Positions 47,033 to 59,400 of a stretch of 64,000 bases of DNA are shown one piece after another. The DNA lies in assembly GCA_035582835.1 (NCBI GenBank), contig JAYKAV010000944.1, forward strand, positions 717,932 through 781,931. Reading direction: 5' to 3'. The translations under genes were made by a program, and so were the position numbers. The notes under the pieces were generated by a model, which did no database searches, had not been told where the DNA came from, and worked only from the letters and a program-made list of their open reading frames with translations. Positions within the stretch are counted from its first letter, which is position 1. Each line of letters opens with the position of its first letter. This stretch comes from Phoebastria nigripes (taxonomy: Eukaryota; Chordata; Aves; Procellariiformes; Diomedeidae).

Positions 47033-50000
47033 AGGTACTCTGATACTCCTCACTCTTTCTTTTCCATTAAAGCTACCCAACAGTGTAAAGCAATGATTGC
47101 ATAGTTCAGCAGTAAGTGAATTGCCCTGAAAGACCGTGTTCTCCTCGTTGATATGTTATGCAAAACAAAACAGCTTCCAGATGGGAGATCTTGAGACCAC
47201 TCAAGACTTCAGTTCCCTACTAATGCTCCTGAGTGAAAGACACTGGTGGGACTTGAGAAAGCATTTCTGTGTCTATTTTTGCTGACCGTCTGTGGCATAG
47301 CCTGTTCTGAGAACACTGACCAGATGAAGGCCAATGAGTATGATGAGTGGAGAAATACCAGCTTGTAGACACTGTATTTCTCAGTGTGACCAGAGTCTGG
47401 GTGACGGTGCATGATCAATAGCAGAAGGACAGGTACCTGCAGAGTTAGCTAGACGGCTCTAGGTGCTAAGGGAAGAGCTGTGGTTTAAGCACCATCCCTA
47501 AATGTCTTTGGCTGGGAAGGCAGTGTGGTTATTTCAACATTCCTCTATGGGTTTGTACACCCCATGCTAGAGGAAAGTGGGTCTTCCTCTCTCAGTGGAT
47601 GATCCACATAAAACAGTAAGAAGCTATTACAAGACCCAGGTCATGGAGTTGTCTCTTAAGGTCCTCTAAGGGTCATGACACTGTAAAATGTCTTCCCATC
47701 TTAGCATCATCTGCAGATGTAATTAGGCCTGAATTCAGTATAGGCCTGAATTCTAATTCTTGATTATTAATGACACTAATCCAAATCCATCCCTTTCATT
47801 TTCCACAAGTTGATCTGCTCCAGCATGGCAAAAACCAAGAGCAGAATTGTCTGAAACACTCCCGATTTGGAAAAGAGACTCTAAGACACCTGTACTTGCT
47901 CATGTATCCAGAAACCTGTTTGGGAATGCATGCTCTGTTCCTCCTCTTTTCCTCGGTGGTCGTGGGATGTGGGATCTCCCAGATCCCCTTGGTGCCCTCC
48001 CTGCTATCCTAGCAGGGAATAGCCCTAAGCCCAAGAAGGTCGTTGGGTTCCTGTCATCCTGCTGGGAAACGGACAGTCTCCGCCGGGATCACCGGACAGG
48101 AAGAGATAGGGAGGAGCAACAGGAAAGTGAGGGAAAGGGGGGGTAGGAGGGTTCAGCTTTTTCCCATCTTCTGTCCTTCCTCTCCAGCAGCAGCACTCCC
48201 ACACGTGATGTGAATCTAGGGTGCGGCCAGAGATGCACTATCCTCTTTCCTTGCTCAAGGGATGTCACAGGAAGGTGAAACCTGATGAGATTAGATGAGG
48301 TACCTTGCTGCCACTGGCTGGCAGCTCCAAAAGACATCTGATGTAACTAAATCCTTGCAGTTCAGCGTAGGCAACAGCCGTGGGAGATAATAAAGATGTC
48401 ACAGAGTGGGTGCATTTTACTCCCCATGTTCTCTTTCCTCCCTGGCACATGTTGCTGTTGTGAACTGATTTTGCCAGGAATTGCTGTCCTTACTAGCTTG
48501 GTCTCATCCCTGTAGTTCCCATATTTATTAAATGCATCACCAGGGTTGTGGCTTAGAAAATTAAGTTGCTCCATGAGTAACTTCCAAGATGTTACTCCTT
48601 TGCTGTGGACTTGTCTTCTTGGGATGGGTTTCTCAGGTGTGCAATATGGTGCCAAGTCTGAATGAAGCTGTCCTCACCTCTGGGGGAAGTGTTATGGCTC
48701 TGTCCCCAGGGAACTCCTTAGTGTCCTGCTTTTACTCTCCAGGTTTCTTAGGAAGCCAAGCAAAATCAGTTAGGACTGATGGGTATCTGCTTTCAAGGTC
48801 AGATTTGGGGCAAAGTGGGAGACTGGGGAGGAGATCAAGGCTTCTGCCATAAAATATAATACGGGCTTTTCAGAAGCACAGGGATGCTTTTATTAACAGG
48901 AAAACCCTTTTTCTTCAAATCATTGTAGATTTTAATGTGGAATCTCTGTTCTCTTGTCTGCTCCATTATCTGACTGGCTTTGAGGTTTAGCAGCTCAGAC
49001 CAGCCTTGCATGTCTAATGCCACCATAAAGAAGAGGGGAAGCCTTAACACTCCCCAGTCCACACCTTGATTGGGGCATGGGGTCAGTGAGCATCGTGGAG
49101 CCCACGAAGTGAGACAGCAGCCAGGGTGTGTGCCCTTCCCGGGGACACCTTGGTGCGTGGAGCCCTGCAGGGGTTGCAGCACTGGGCTGTGGCTGCCCTC
49201 CGTGATGCCTGACATAGATGTTTGGTGAATCATGTGTCTGACACATGGAGGCATGGCAAGGGAGAGACCGCAGCACAGGACAGAGACAAGTGAGAGCCAG
49301 AGCTGGCTTCATCCCTTGCCTTCTCCTGAAGGCAGACTGTAACGTGGGTGAGCCCTGCTGCCCAGGGACACTCTCAAGATCAGGGATAGGTCCCTTTTAT
49401 CTCAGTAAAGCTCTTGCTCTGGATGACCTGGGGAAAAATCGATGCTTGAAAGAGAAATATAGAAATTTGAACGTTTAGCAACCAGCAAATTACTCTTCAA
49501 ACTTTTTAGTGTACAACAAAGAGATTTGTGTATATTCCAGAGACTTACCCGTGTATTCATGAAGCTTAACATGGAATTAGCCTTGAGTGGTTGAGGTTGC
49601 TGTCATGGACAGGAGAAGCACTGCTTCAAGATAGCATTGCAGTGGGAAGTGAAGAGATGATGTTTATTGAGTCTGGGTCCTAGAGCTGTAAGTACCTCAG
49701 CACAAGGGATCAGGAGTGCCAGAACAGGAGCCAAAATAGCCATTGGCCTAAGGCAGCCCTGCCACCTGGGACCATGGAGAACTCCCAGATCAGGGACCGG
49801 TGAAGGGGGAAGATTTCTGTACTCCAACAGACTAATTAGGCACCATGGCGAAGCATTTCCATCCACTTAGGAAGCACTGTCCTCACCTTGCTCCTACGCC
49901 TACTCCCTCTCTGTCACAGGACTGAAAGAGCCTCGCTCAGCTCTTTTAAAACTGGAAAAGGAGCCCAAGCACCATCCTTTATGCAAGAGCTGAAAGGTTA

Positions 50001-53000
50001 ATACATGTCAATTTTGTTGGCCGGGACTTTGCAATAGGCTAAGGAGGAGCCAGCCCTTTTTACTGAGGAAAAAGAAACACAAGCCTGCCACAGCCTGCCC
50101 TTTCAACCCTCACGGTTCAACCCCACTTTCACACCACAGGGCTTGGAATAAATATAACCTTCTTTGAGCAGGGCTGTGTCCTCTCAGTTGCAGCAAATGC
50201 AAAATGCAATTCATTGCAATGCAATGCAAACTGTGCAGGTTGCTCTTAGGTAGGGATTTTCCTATGGATTGCAGGGATAAGCAAGCATCAAGCTCCTGAA
50301 ATTAGAAAGGTCAGCAGGGGTGCTTCCTCTTGGATCTGCACAAACCCTGGTGCTCAGCTCAGAGGGCATGGAGTTAAAATTAGAAGCAGCTGCAGGGTTA
50401 CAGAGATTGCTCCTTCAGCCTGACATGGTGATGGCATCTGTGGCTTAGAGGCATGAGAAAATAGACATCTCCAGCCTGAGTATGTTCTAGTGGATCACAG
50501 AAAATACCACCCCTTCTGCCTCAGACATCAGGAATCCCTCCCTAAATAATCCCTCTCTTTCCCTGGCATATAGAGGACGTGTATACACCTAGCCGTCCAC
50601 AGTCAAATCATAAGGACTGAAATAATTAGGGAATCCCCAGCCGAGTCGCTTCCTGGAAAGGCTGCATTGGTTCGACACATCTCAGAAGATGTCTTGGTGT
50701 CTGGCACTTTTCTGGGATAAAAAAGACTGAATAATTCACCATTCGGAAACCCGGACCCCGAGCCCCCTTCTCTGCTGAGTATGTCCTGCATCTCTTTCTG
50801 ACCCTGGGAATATTTATTCACCAAAAGTGGGACAGCTCCAACAGAAGACATGAGGAGAGATCCCACAGCCCCAAATAGCCTGTGTTTGTTGCAGACCTTA
50901 GATACCCTTCCCCAGTTTTTTATCTTCCATGTACTCAAGGTACCTAACTTGGAGGAGGGCAAATTGCAGGGACTGACTACTGCCAAGNGTGTAATGTGTG
51001 GTCATATGAAACACCCACTGCAACAGTTTAAACCGTTGTTGTGTAGTCCTTATCCCATGTCCTAACCACAGCCCACTCCTCCTGCATCCAAGAGATCGTA
51101 CCTCTCTGGAGGAGTAATGGGACTGATGGACTTACCCCCAAGGTCTGTCTTGCTGCAGGAAAGCAGTTCTTTTGCAGCAAAACACTGCAGCTCCTGAATG
51201 TCTGATTTTGGAGCTTGATGTGTGCATGGATTTGAGTTTTCTCATCCCATTCCCCAACCCCGTGTTAGGAGGAGCACTTATTCCTGCCACTTGCCAAGGA
51301 GCCACCAAGCCCTGTAGTGCAAGTTCTCCGCTGTCCAATTAAAGAAAACAGGGAGATTGCAGGGCACATACACAGCCAGCTTGGAAACTCTCCCTGCCTT
51401 CCAGAACAAAGCCTGCTGAAGGAGCCTGAGGTCCAGAAATAACAACGAACCACCCCTTCCTGTAAGGCAGCTGGGATTTCAAGTGGCTGGAGCTAAATAC
51501 AGTGCTAGGTCAGCAAGGACCCACAAGAAAAGGGGGATTATTGCTCTCCGTTAGTGAGAGGAGTGTCTGCTTGCACACATCTGCAAAGACCTCAGCTTTA
51601 GAAAGCACATTTCTTTTATTTCAGTGGTTTACAGTTTCATTTTCACCATGCTCTTCTTCATTTTTCACTGAATATTTCCTATTTAAAAAACAAACAAGCA
51701 AACATAACCAACATACATCAAGAAGCAATTTGTCTGGCTGGTAAAAAAAACCACCCAAAAGAGAAATAGAGATGCACAGCAAAACATGCCATATAGCTAT
51801 GCACAGCCAAACACGCCGTACAGCTGTGCAAGTCTCACATTGCCTCTCCTCCCTCCTCCTCAGCTCTGCTGAAAGACAGCAGCTGTAATCCCCTCCAGGT
51901 GGTGACAAGCATTATCTTTCCAGCCGGTATAAACGTGACAGCTCTGGAGCTGGCTGGTAACACGTGTTCCTGTGCTGTAAGAGGGAGAAGGAAGCTGCAA
52001 GACCGAACACGCGCGTGAGTCATACCAGCCAAGGGGAAATGTAAACTTTGGAAGCAGTGCAAGTGCGAGAGATGTAATTGCGAGGGATCCTTTTCAGCNG
52101 CGTGCTTCGTTCACGGATGCTCTGGGCCATCCTGGGAGAGACTGATGGAGGAAAGAAACACCTACTTCAGCAATATCTGTATCCTGGACTGACGCTGTGA
52201 CTGCTCCCCAGCCCCTCTGAATGGGGCTTTTTGTGGGCAGGCTGTATGGGTGCAGAGCCCACGCTGCCCCGACGAGGACAGGCNCACGCGTGAGTCACTG
52301 CCCAAACACAGAAGGTGACAAACACAGACATGAGTGGGACAGGTCTCATGGGGGGGAACTCGGGTGATTTCGGTTTTCATGGTTTGATGATTTCATTTTT
52401 GTGTTTTATTTGATTTCTTTCTCCTTGCTGGTGCTGCAAGCGGGGAACATACTAACTAAACACGGATGGGGTGTGATGTTGACTATGCACAAGTGGCTTT
52501 AAAATGAGCAAAGTCAACAGCTGGAGGAGAAATCCTGGGAAACGTTTGCCCTTTTACTAACCCATTAAGTTCCAGCAGTGGCTTTTAGCAATAGCAGAGA
52601 AGGGTGATCTTGGAGCCAACGAACATCTTTAAAACTTCCATGGGATGACTGGCTTGAGCTGCTGCCTGGCAGAGNCTGCAAGTCACCACCGTAAGCATTG
52701 TAAGATGCTTTTGGGTAGCTACGCTGGGATCAGCTCTTCCCATATGAGACATTTCCATCTGAGCAACTTGTCTAGACTCCCTTTGCACTCAGCAGAAAGA
52801 AACAGGCCTGCTGAGAGTGTAATTCATCTCCTCCTAACGTAGTTGTCTACAGCAGATGAATCACGCTCTTCTTTGCCTCTCTCTCCCCACTGGTTGTAAT
52901 GGGAGTCTGGATGGCAGGCTCAGAGGGAGACATCTTCACCAGAAATGTTTAAAGTTAAGTCAATGCGTACCACTTCCAGCATACGTCTCGTGCCAAGACC

Positions 53001-54282
53001 AGAGTTATGACTACCCGGCTCAATGCATTTCTGAATCCTGCAAGAATCGATGCGTCAGAAAGCAGACATTTCACTTTGCTCCCTATGAAACGAAAATGCT
53101 TCTACACATGACTCTCTACCTGCCAGTCGCTGCCGACGTGGAGAGACGCACGCTGCAGGGCCACTGAGCAGCCATACTGGGCCAGCTGTTCTCCCGTAGG
53201 GACTGACAAGCACTGCATAACAGGCTTCTTTTGGCGGTAAACGCCTTTTCCCTGGCATCTGGAATGCCTCCCTAGCAGGCATGAGTGAACAAAGGTGCTG
53301 CAGCCTTCACCCAATGTCCCTAGGCTGGGTTTTGAACCAAGCAGCCTGGTGGTACTTGACCAACTTCCAAGTTGCAGGGGTAGTTCACAGCTTGAATTCA
53401 AACATTTGTTCAAAGTGCCTGGGTTAGGATGCTACGGTCCATGGGCTTCACCCCTCTGCGTGACAGTCCTGTGTCACACTCTGAATAATTGCTGGGAGAC
53501 CTTGTCTCTTCACCTTGCCTGGAGAACCCGGGACAAAACACCTGACGCACATGCCTCGAGTTAGCGGTATGAATCCTGTCCAGCCNTAACTTTCTCCTTG
53601 GTGCCTTTCCCTTAATTATAAATCAATGGCTGTAACTGTGTTTTTGACATATCTCACTCTGGACACCTTATAAAGTGTTTTTGAATTGGCTTATGGAAGC
53701 CTTGGAAAGGTTCAATACAGAGTCAGAATATTGGTGTCATGGGACATCACTACAGAAGGGGAAAACCGCCCTGCAGCAGCGCTGTTTCTTTCTGACCCAG
53801 ACAGTAAATGCCAGAGGAATTGCTGATGCTGTGTGGGTGCTGTCTTTAACCATGAGCATAGGTCTAGACAAGGAGGATTCAGTAGGACTATCAAGTCTGT
53901 TGTGATCGGTGGGTGCTTGAAGGCATTTGCAATCAAATCCAGCTCATACAAGCCATGTTCACTTATGTGCAAAGCCCAGCACTGAGCTCATGCGCAACAG
54001 TTTCTGCTTGAACCTTCAAATAGCATCTTAAAGGGAGCTTTAATGCTACAGAAGCTACAGGACTGGCCCTTGGAGCAGGTATGGTGTTCATCATGTGCTC
54101 TAGGTGTGGGAATTAACCTGTTAGTGCAATACTGAGATACTAGAAAATGCATAAGAATTGCTGTGTCAGAGGAGAATACGTTTTCTTTTTCGTGCACTTC
54201 AAAGCCAATTGAGTTTTAATATTTAGTTTTAACCTTGTACTTCAGTTTCTTTAAGTAGGATTTGTTTACACAATTTTAGGGG
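47033..54282. other. intergenic, no gene recognised
   Basis: Small duplications only; for example, a motif of about 28 bases containing GCACAGC.AAACA.GCC is repeated at 51774-51829. No exon signature or RNA gene was recognised on either strand. Confidence 0.3.
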
Positions 54283-54305
54283 TGGATTCTATGATTCTAT
54301 GATTC
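54283..54305 (+). repeat. CR1 terminal 8-base repeat remnant
   Basis: GGATTCTATGATTCTATGAT is the CR1 terminal repeat without recognisable upstream CR1 sequence. It is a remnant or an extremely truncated copy. Confidence 0.5.
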
Positions 54306-54636
54306 AGGCTTTTTACATCCATGACTAATGCAGTTTAAGGTGCCCTGGAGCAGCCCTGACATTTACAAGGAGCTTGTGATATGACTCTGGACCTACAGGA
54401 GACCTGCACGCCTTCAGACCAACACTGGGGTGTGACACTGGATTTCCTAGGCCCTCTCAACTGGCACTAAACTTCTATGTTTAAACAACTACATAGACCC
54501 TAAGCTGTTTGAAAGCTAGTAATCTTAGGTCTGGAAATATCTACAGAGAAAACATGGAACTGAGACTACCAGATGAGACACGACATCAAACTTTGAGATA
54601 GGTTCAGGGTTCAACTGAGTTGCATCTAGAGAGAGA

Positions 54637-54803
54637 TGTAGTCCCACCTGAGATGTCCTATGAAACCCAAGACATCCACATGAGGTTAACAGATGGGGCT
54701 GCCCTTGTTTTTAGGAAGGCCCAGATCTTTCTTAACTTCTGTGTCTTGAGGATGGTGTGGTTGTCTTGGACTCCCTGGAGGATCTCAGATGGCACTGTAA
54801 GCC
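54637..54803. repeat. foldback repeat, copy 4
   Basis: Left arm 54637-54658 contains AGTCCCACCTGAGATGTCC. Right arm 54780-54803, read on the opposite strand, contains AGTGCCATCTGAGATCC. 13 of the first 15 aligned positions agree. The spacer is about 120 bases, similar to copy 1. Confidence 0.5.
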
Positions 54804-55880
54804 TTTGTGAAGGCAGCTCAGCTGAGATCTAGCTCTCCACTGACTACTCCACATAGACTCCTATTTCTCAGACACCTAAAATTAAGTATGCACATCTGGA
54901 GCTGAACCCAATTCTTAATTTGAGTGAAATGAATCTTATCTCTGGAAATCAATTGATTGGCTATGAGTTTAAGAAGTTNGTTCTTAAAATGATAACAATA
55001 TTAATTATTTTATTTTTAATATTGATTATTTCAATATGTCTGCCTGCACCTTCACAAACCTGGCACAATACTACACATATACTTTTTCACCATACAATTT
55101 AAGGCATTTTGTTTTCACCCTCTCTTAGTTTTTTGCTGTTTTATTCTCCCTGCAAATTATTGATAAAATGGACTGTTTCCCAAAGAGGTATAAACACATA
55201 TGCAGCTGAGGCATGGTCAAACTTCTCCTGGCATTAGTTGGGCATTTATTCAGAAATGTATATATTGCCCCAGGGGAAAAAAAAATATAATCTGGTAGAA
55301 AGTAGTTATTAAATGAAGTTTGCAGTTCTATCATGATTTGTGAAGTCCAACCTCTCCAGTAAATGCTTGAGCCTCTTCCAGTTGTTTGCTGCAGCACAAA
55401 TGCCCAAACCTTTTCCATGTTAAAGGTAAAATTAGTTTAAATATTACTGGTTGTCTGCAAGGGCGAGGCACTGAGCAATTGCAAATCCTATTCGCTTCAG
55501 AACAGGGCCTCGTACAAAATTGTCTGAAGGATCCCAGATGATTGTAAAGTGCTTAGATACCATCATTGGCATAGTAAAGGTAATTACAAGGAATTGACTT
55601 TACCTATTTCTAATTTGGTCAATATTGCATTCAACCACTTCTCAGATACCTCTGAATTAACTCTTCTTTGTTATCTACCACTACATCACTACATACTACA
55701 GTGATGGGCACAGTACAAACAGATTGGTGGTCTGGAAGAGGAGAGATCTACTGGAATGACCTTTCTGGGTGTTGAGGATTTCCAGTGAAGTGAAGAATGA
55801 TCTCAACCTCTACTAAAGAAAAATAGAGAAAGTGAGGAAAGACTTTGGTATCTCAGACCCCTTTTCTGGGTACATAGAAG
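54804..55880. other. sequence downstream of RP1L1, possible 3' UTR or flank
   Basis: AT-rich sequence with no gene recognised. TTTATT at 55140-55145 and 55245-55250 would read AATAAA in the RP1L1 direction, but both lie more than 1.1 kb past the stop codon and there is no independent support for their use. Confidence 0.3.
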
Positions 55881-55930
55881 GTAGGGTAGGGTAGGGTAGG
55901 GTAGGGTAGGGTAGGGTAGGGTAGGGTAGG
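55881..55930. repeat. perfect (GTAGG)10 microsatellite
   Basis: Ten uninterrupted GTAGG units, followed by GTGG. Read continuously, it gives GGG runs separated by TA, a strong G-quadruplex-type pattern on the + strand and CCCTA on the RP1L1 sense strand. It resembles but is not the telomere hexamer TTAGGG. It lies about 480 bases past the RP1L1 stop codon. Confidence 0.95.
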
Positions 55931-56408
55931 GTGGAAAATGAATATACATCTCTGTGGGCTCTGACCAGACTTTGGCAATGAATCCAGATTTTGTCACGTT
56001 TCTGTGGATTGGCAATCTTTCCAGGAAAATGGCATGCAACAGACAAAAGGCATCCTGAAGTCACTCAGAGATGATGCCCAGCAGAGCCACAGATCACTCA
56101 AGCAGCAAACAGCATGGCTTAAAGAGCGGGAACAAGAAGGTATCACAAACAAAACAGCCTTCCCTTTCCCCAAACCACTTTTCTATTGAAACCACTAAAT
56201 CTTAATGAGTTNACTAGCCCTCTAGAAATGAGGGCAGGTAATTGCAACGTTACTCACAGGATTCAAGATCAAGTTTACCACATTTAACTCAGAAGAAAAG
56301 CCAATTATGATGGCTCAACTCACTGGAGGTACTGTAATATGTAATGAAAATACACTTTTAAAAAAGAAAGAAAGGAAGAAAGAAAAAAGCAGTTTTTGAT
56401 AAGCAGTT

Positions 56409-59400
56409 CTAGAAGTCCAGGTCATCCTGGTCAATCTCATCAGAGTCTTCTTTCTTTTTAGAAGCCTGAACTTCATCAGTGTGTTCAACCTCCTTTGGAT
56501 CTGCACCTTCAGCATCTGCCTGGTCCTCATCTCCTAAAGGATCAGTGCATGAAGATGCTTTGTCCTCTTCTTCTTCCTCACTGTCAGGATACATCTGTGA
56601 GGGTTTGCTGCTCTCATAACTTTGAACCTCTCCATTGGGGTGGTTGTTCATGGGGTTGTTGTCATCTTCGCATTCCTCTTCACCTTCATCTTCAGACCCC
56701 TTCTGGGATTGCTGTGAGAAGTTTCTCATGGAAGAAAAACAAGAAAAGGCAACTGCTTTGTTCATAGTCTTTTGCCATTTGCTGGTTTTTTTGCATTTGG
56801 CCTTTGAGGCTTTCTCAGAAATCTTGTTGTTGCCTTTGTCTTCGTGTTTTTCATGTGCCTTGTCAGGGTCATCACTGGTAGGTTCCTCATCATTCTCACC
56901 ATATTTGTCACCTCCTTCACTGTTGTTTTCCTCCTCAGCTGAACATGCTTCATCTTCTGACTCTGGATTTGCATCTTCCACTGCCTCAGCTTCATCCTGC
57001 TCAGCTTTCTCACTTCCTTCTGCAGCATCTCCTTCAGAATTGTTGTCAGTTCCAGAGTCATCAGCATGTCCTCTGCATTCGGATGTCTCTTCCTCATCAT
57101 CAGCCCCAATGTCCTCATCTTCTGGCTCCTCTGCCTCTTCAGCTTCATTGTCAGCTTCATCTTCAGCTTTGGACTTCTCTTCAGCTTCCTGCTCTTCATT
57201 TTGAGTTTCTTCTTCTTGCTCTTCCTCTTCCTCATTTGCTTCCTCCTCCTCTTCCTTTGTTTCTTCCTCATCTTTTGCTCCCTCTTTTTCCTCTTTTGCT
57301 TCTTCCTCCTCTTCTTTTGGGTTTTCTTCCTCTTCTTCCACTTCCTGCTCCTCTTGTTTTGTTTCTTCCTCATCTTCTTTTGCTTCCTCATCCTCCTTTG
57401 TTATTTCTTCCTCTTCTGGCACTTCCTCCTCCTCCTCTTTTGTTTCTTCCTCCTCCTTCATGTCTTCCTCCTCCTCTTTTGTTCCTTCTTCCTCCTCCTT
57501 CATGTCTTCCTCCTCCTCTTTTGTTCCTTCTTCCTCCCCCTTCATGTCTTCCTCTTCCTCTTTTGTTTCTTCCTCTTCCTCCTTCNNNNNTCCTCTTCCT
57601 CTTTTGTTTCTTCCTCTTCCTCCTTCACTTCCTCCTCCTCCTTTTTTGCTTCTTCTTCCTCCTTCATGTCTTCCTCCTCCTCTTTTGTTTCTTCCTCCTT
57701 TTCACCCACTTCCTCCTCCTCCTCTTTTGTTTCTCCCTCCTCCTCCTCTTTTGTTTCTTCCTCCTCCTCCTTCACTTCCTCTTCCTCCTCCTCTTCCTCC
57801 TCTTTTATTTCTTCTTCCTCCTTTGTTTCTTCTGCTGCTTCCTTTTTTACTTCCTCATCTTCTTTCTCTTTTGTTTCTCCCTCTGCCTCCTCTTTTGTTT
57901 CCTCCTCTTCTTCTGCCTTCATAATTTCTTCTTCCTCTTTCTCTTCTTCCTCCTCTTTTGCTTCCTCTTCTTCTTCTTTCTCTTTCATTTCTTCCCCCGC
58001 TTCTTCTGCTTCTTCCTTGTCTTCTTCTTTGGTTTCTTCATCTTTAACCTCATCCTCCATCTCACAGTTTTGACTCTCTGATATTTCAGGTCCTTCTCCA
58101 TCTCTGTTCAACGTTGAGCTGTCCACTTCATTTAATTCTGGCTCCTTTTCTTCATTGCCCTGCACTTCCATTTCACTTGGCTGAAGTTCACCCTCATCAT
58201 TCTCCTCATTTGGATTGCCGTTTTCTGCTGCTTCTTTCACAGAACTGCTGGGAATTGTTTTCATGTCCTGGGCTGCTTCTGAGACACAGGCTTCCTCATT
58301 ATCATTTTTCTTCAACCTCAGGATTTGCTGTAAATCAAATGCTTTCATGACTGGGGCATTGGTGGCCACCACTGGGTTTCTTGTGGGCTTGGAAGCCATT
58401 TTTTTCCTCGCACAGGAGTTACATGGGCAGTATTCCTCCTCACTTGTTTGTTTACTAATACTGGCCTCAAAAGCTGCACTAAATGCTATATCTTCATCTG
58501 CATCAAATGATAAGTCTGATGTGTCCCCTAGCCTACTCTGGGTTCCAGTCTTATCACTGAAGAGTGACTTTTTATGCATAGTCCGCAACCGCCGTCTCCT
58601 CTGCTCAGTTTGGAGTGTTGGCTCACGCTTGAGTGGTTCATCCGGAGGTCTTGGTGTCTTCTTCCCTGCTCTGGTTTTGATCTTCCTCAGCTCCTTCTCT
58701 ATGCTTCTTTGTATCCTTTTACTCACTTCCTCCTTCAGCTCCAGTATCATTTCATCCATCTGCTGGTTGTTCGGCAGGTTCCACCTGACTTTAAACTCAT
58801 TCATGGCACTGACATAGTGAGCCATGAACTCTTTCTCAATTTTCTTGAGCAGTCTCAGGACCCAGATTGGATCTGGATCCCTTGAGTTTTGCTGGACAAG
58901 GGATGTGCCCACACTGGTGGCCATATCGACTTTGGGCTTTTGGTCATTTGGAAACTCTTTTTCAAGCTGCTCTTCCAAATCAGCTTTCAGTTCTGTCCAA
59001 CAATCAACATCATTGACATTTGTATCATCAGTAGTGGCTAGCTGATCAGCTTTCTCTTCAAGATTTTCGTTTGGGAGTTCATCATTCACAGCTTCAGCTT
59101 CTTCTTGTTCTCCATTTTCAGCTAATTTGCAGTTTTCTTCGTTTCCATTTTCTCTCCCTTCCTCCTGACCATTTTCACGGTTACTGCACTGATCCTCCTT
59201 ATTCTCTTCTGCCTCCTGAATTAGAGAGTCCTCCCTAGCAGACTGTGCTTTTTCCTCACCTTTTGATTTTGAGCAGGCTGTCGAAGGTCGGGATGACTGC
59301 CCTTCCTCTTTACGTTGCTCCTCAGCCTCAGTCCATTCAGTTCCAGTCTCTACATTTTCCACATGTCCAGCTGATTTGAATTCAGCAGTTTTCTGTGCCA

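Noticed and set aside
55881..55930. Interstitial telomere repeat
   Set aside because: The unit is five bases (GTAGG), lacking the second T of TTAGGG, and no TTAGGG units are mixed in.
56945..58081. Long + strand open frames (up to 378 codons) rich in Leu/Phe/Pro or Ser/Phe
   Set aside because: They are the complement of the RP1L1 Glu/Lys codon repeat. GAA/GAG/AAG tracts read backwards lack stops, so length is no evidence of coding.
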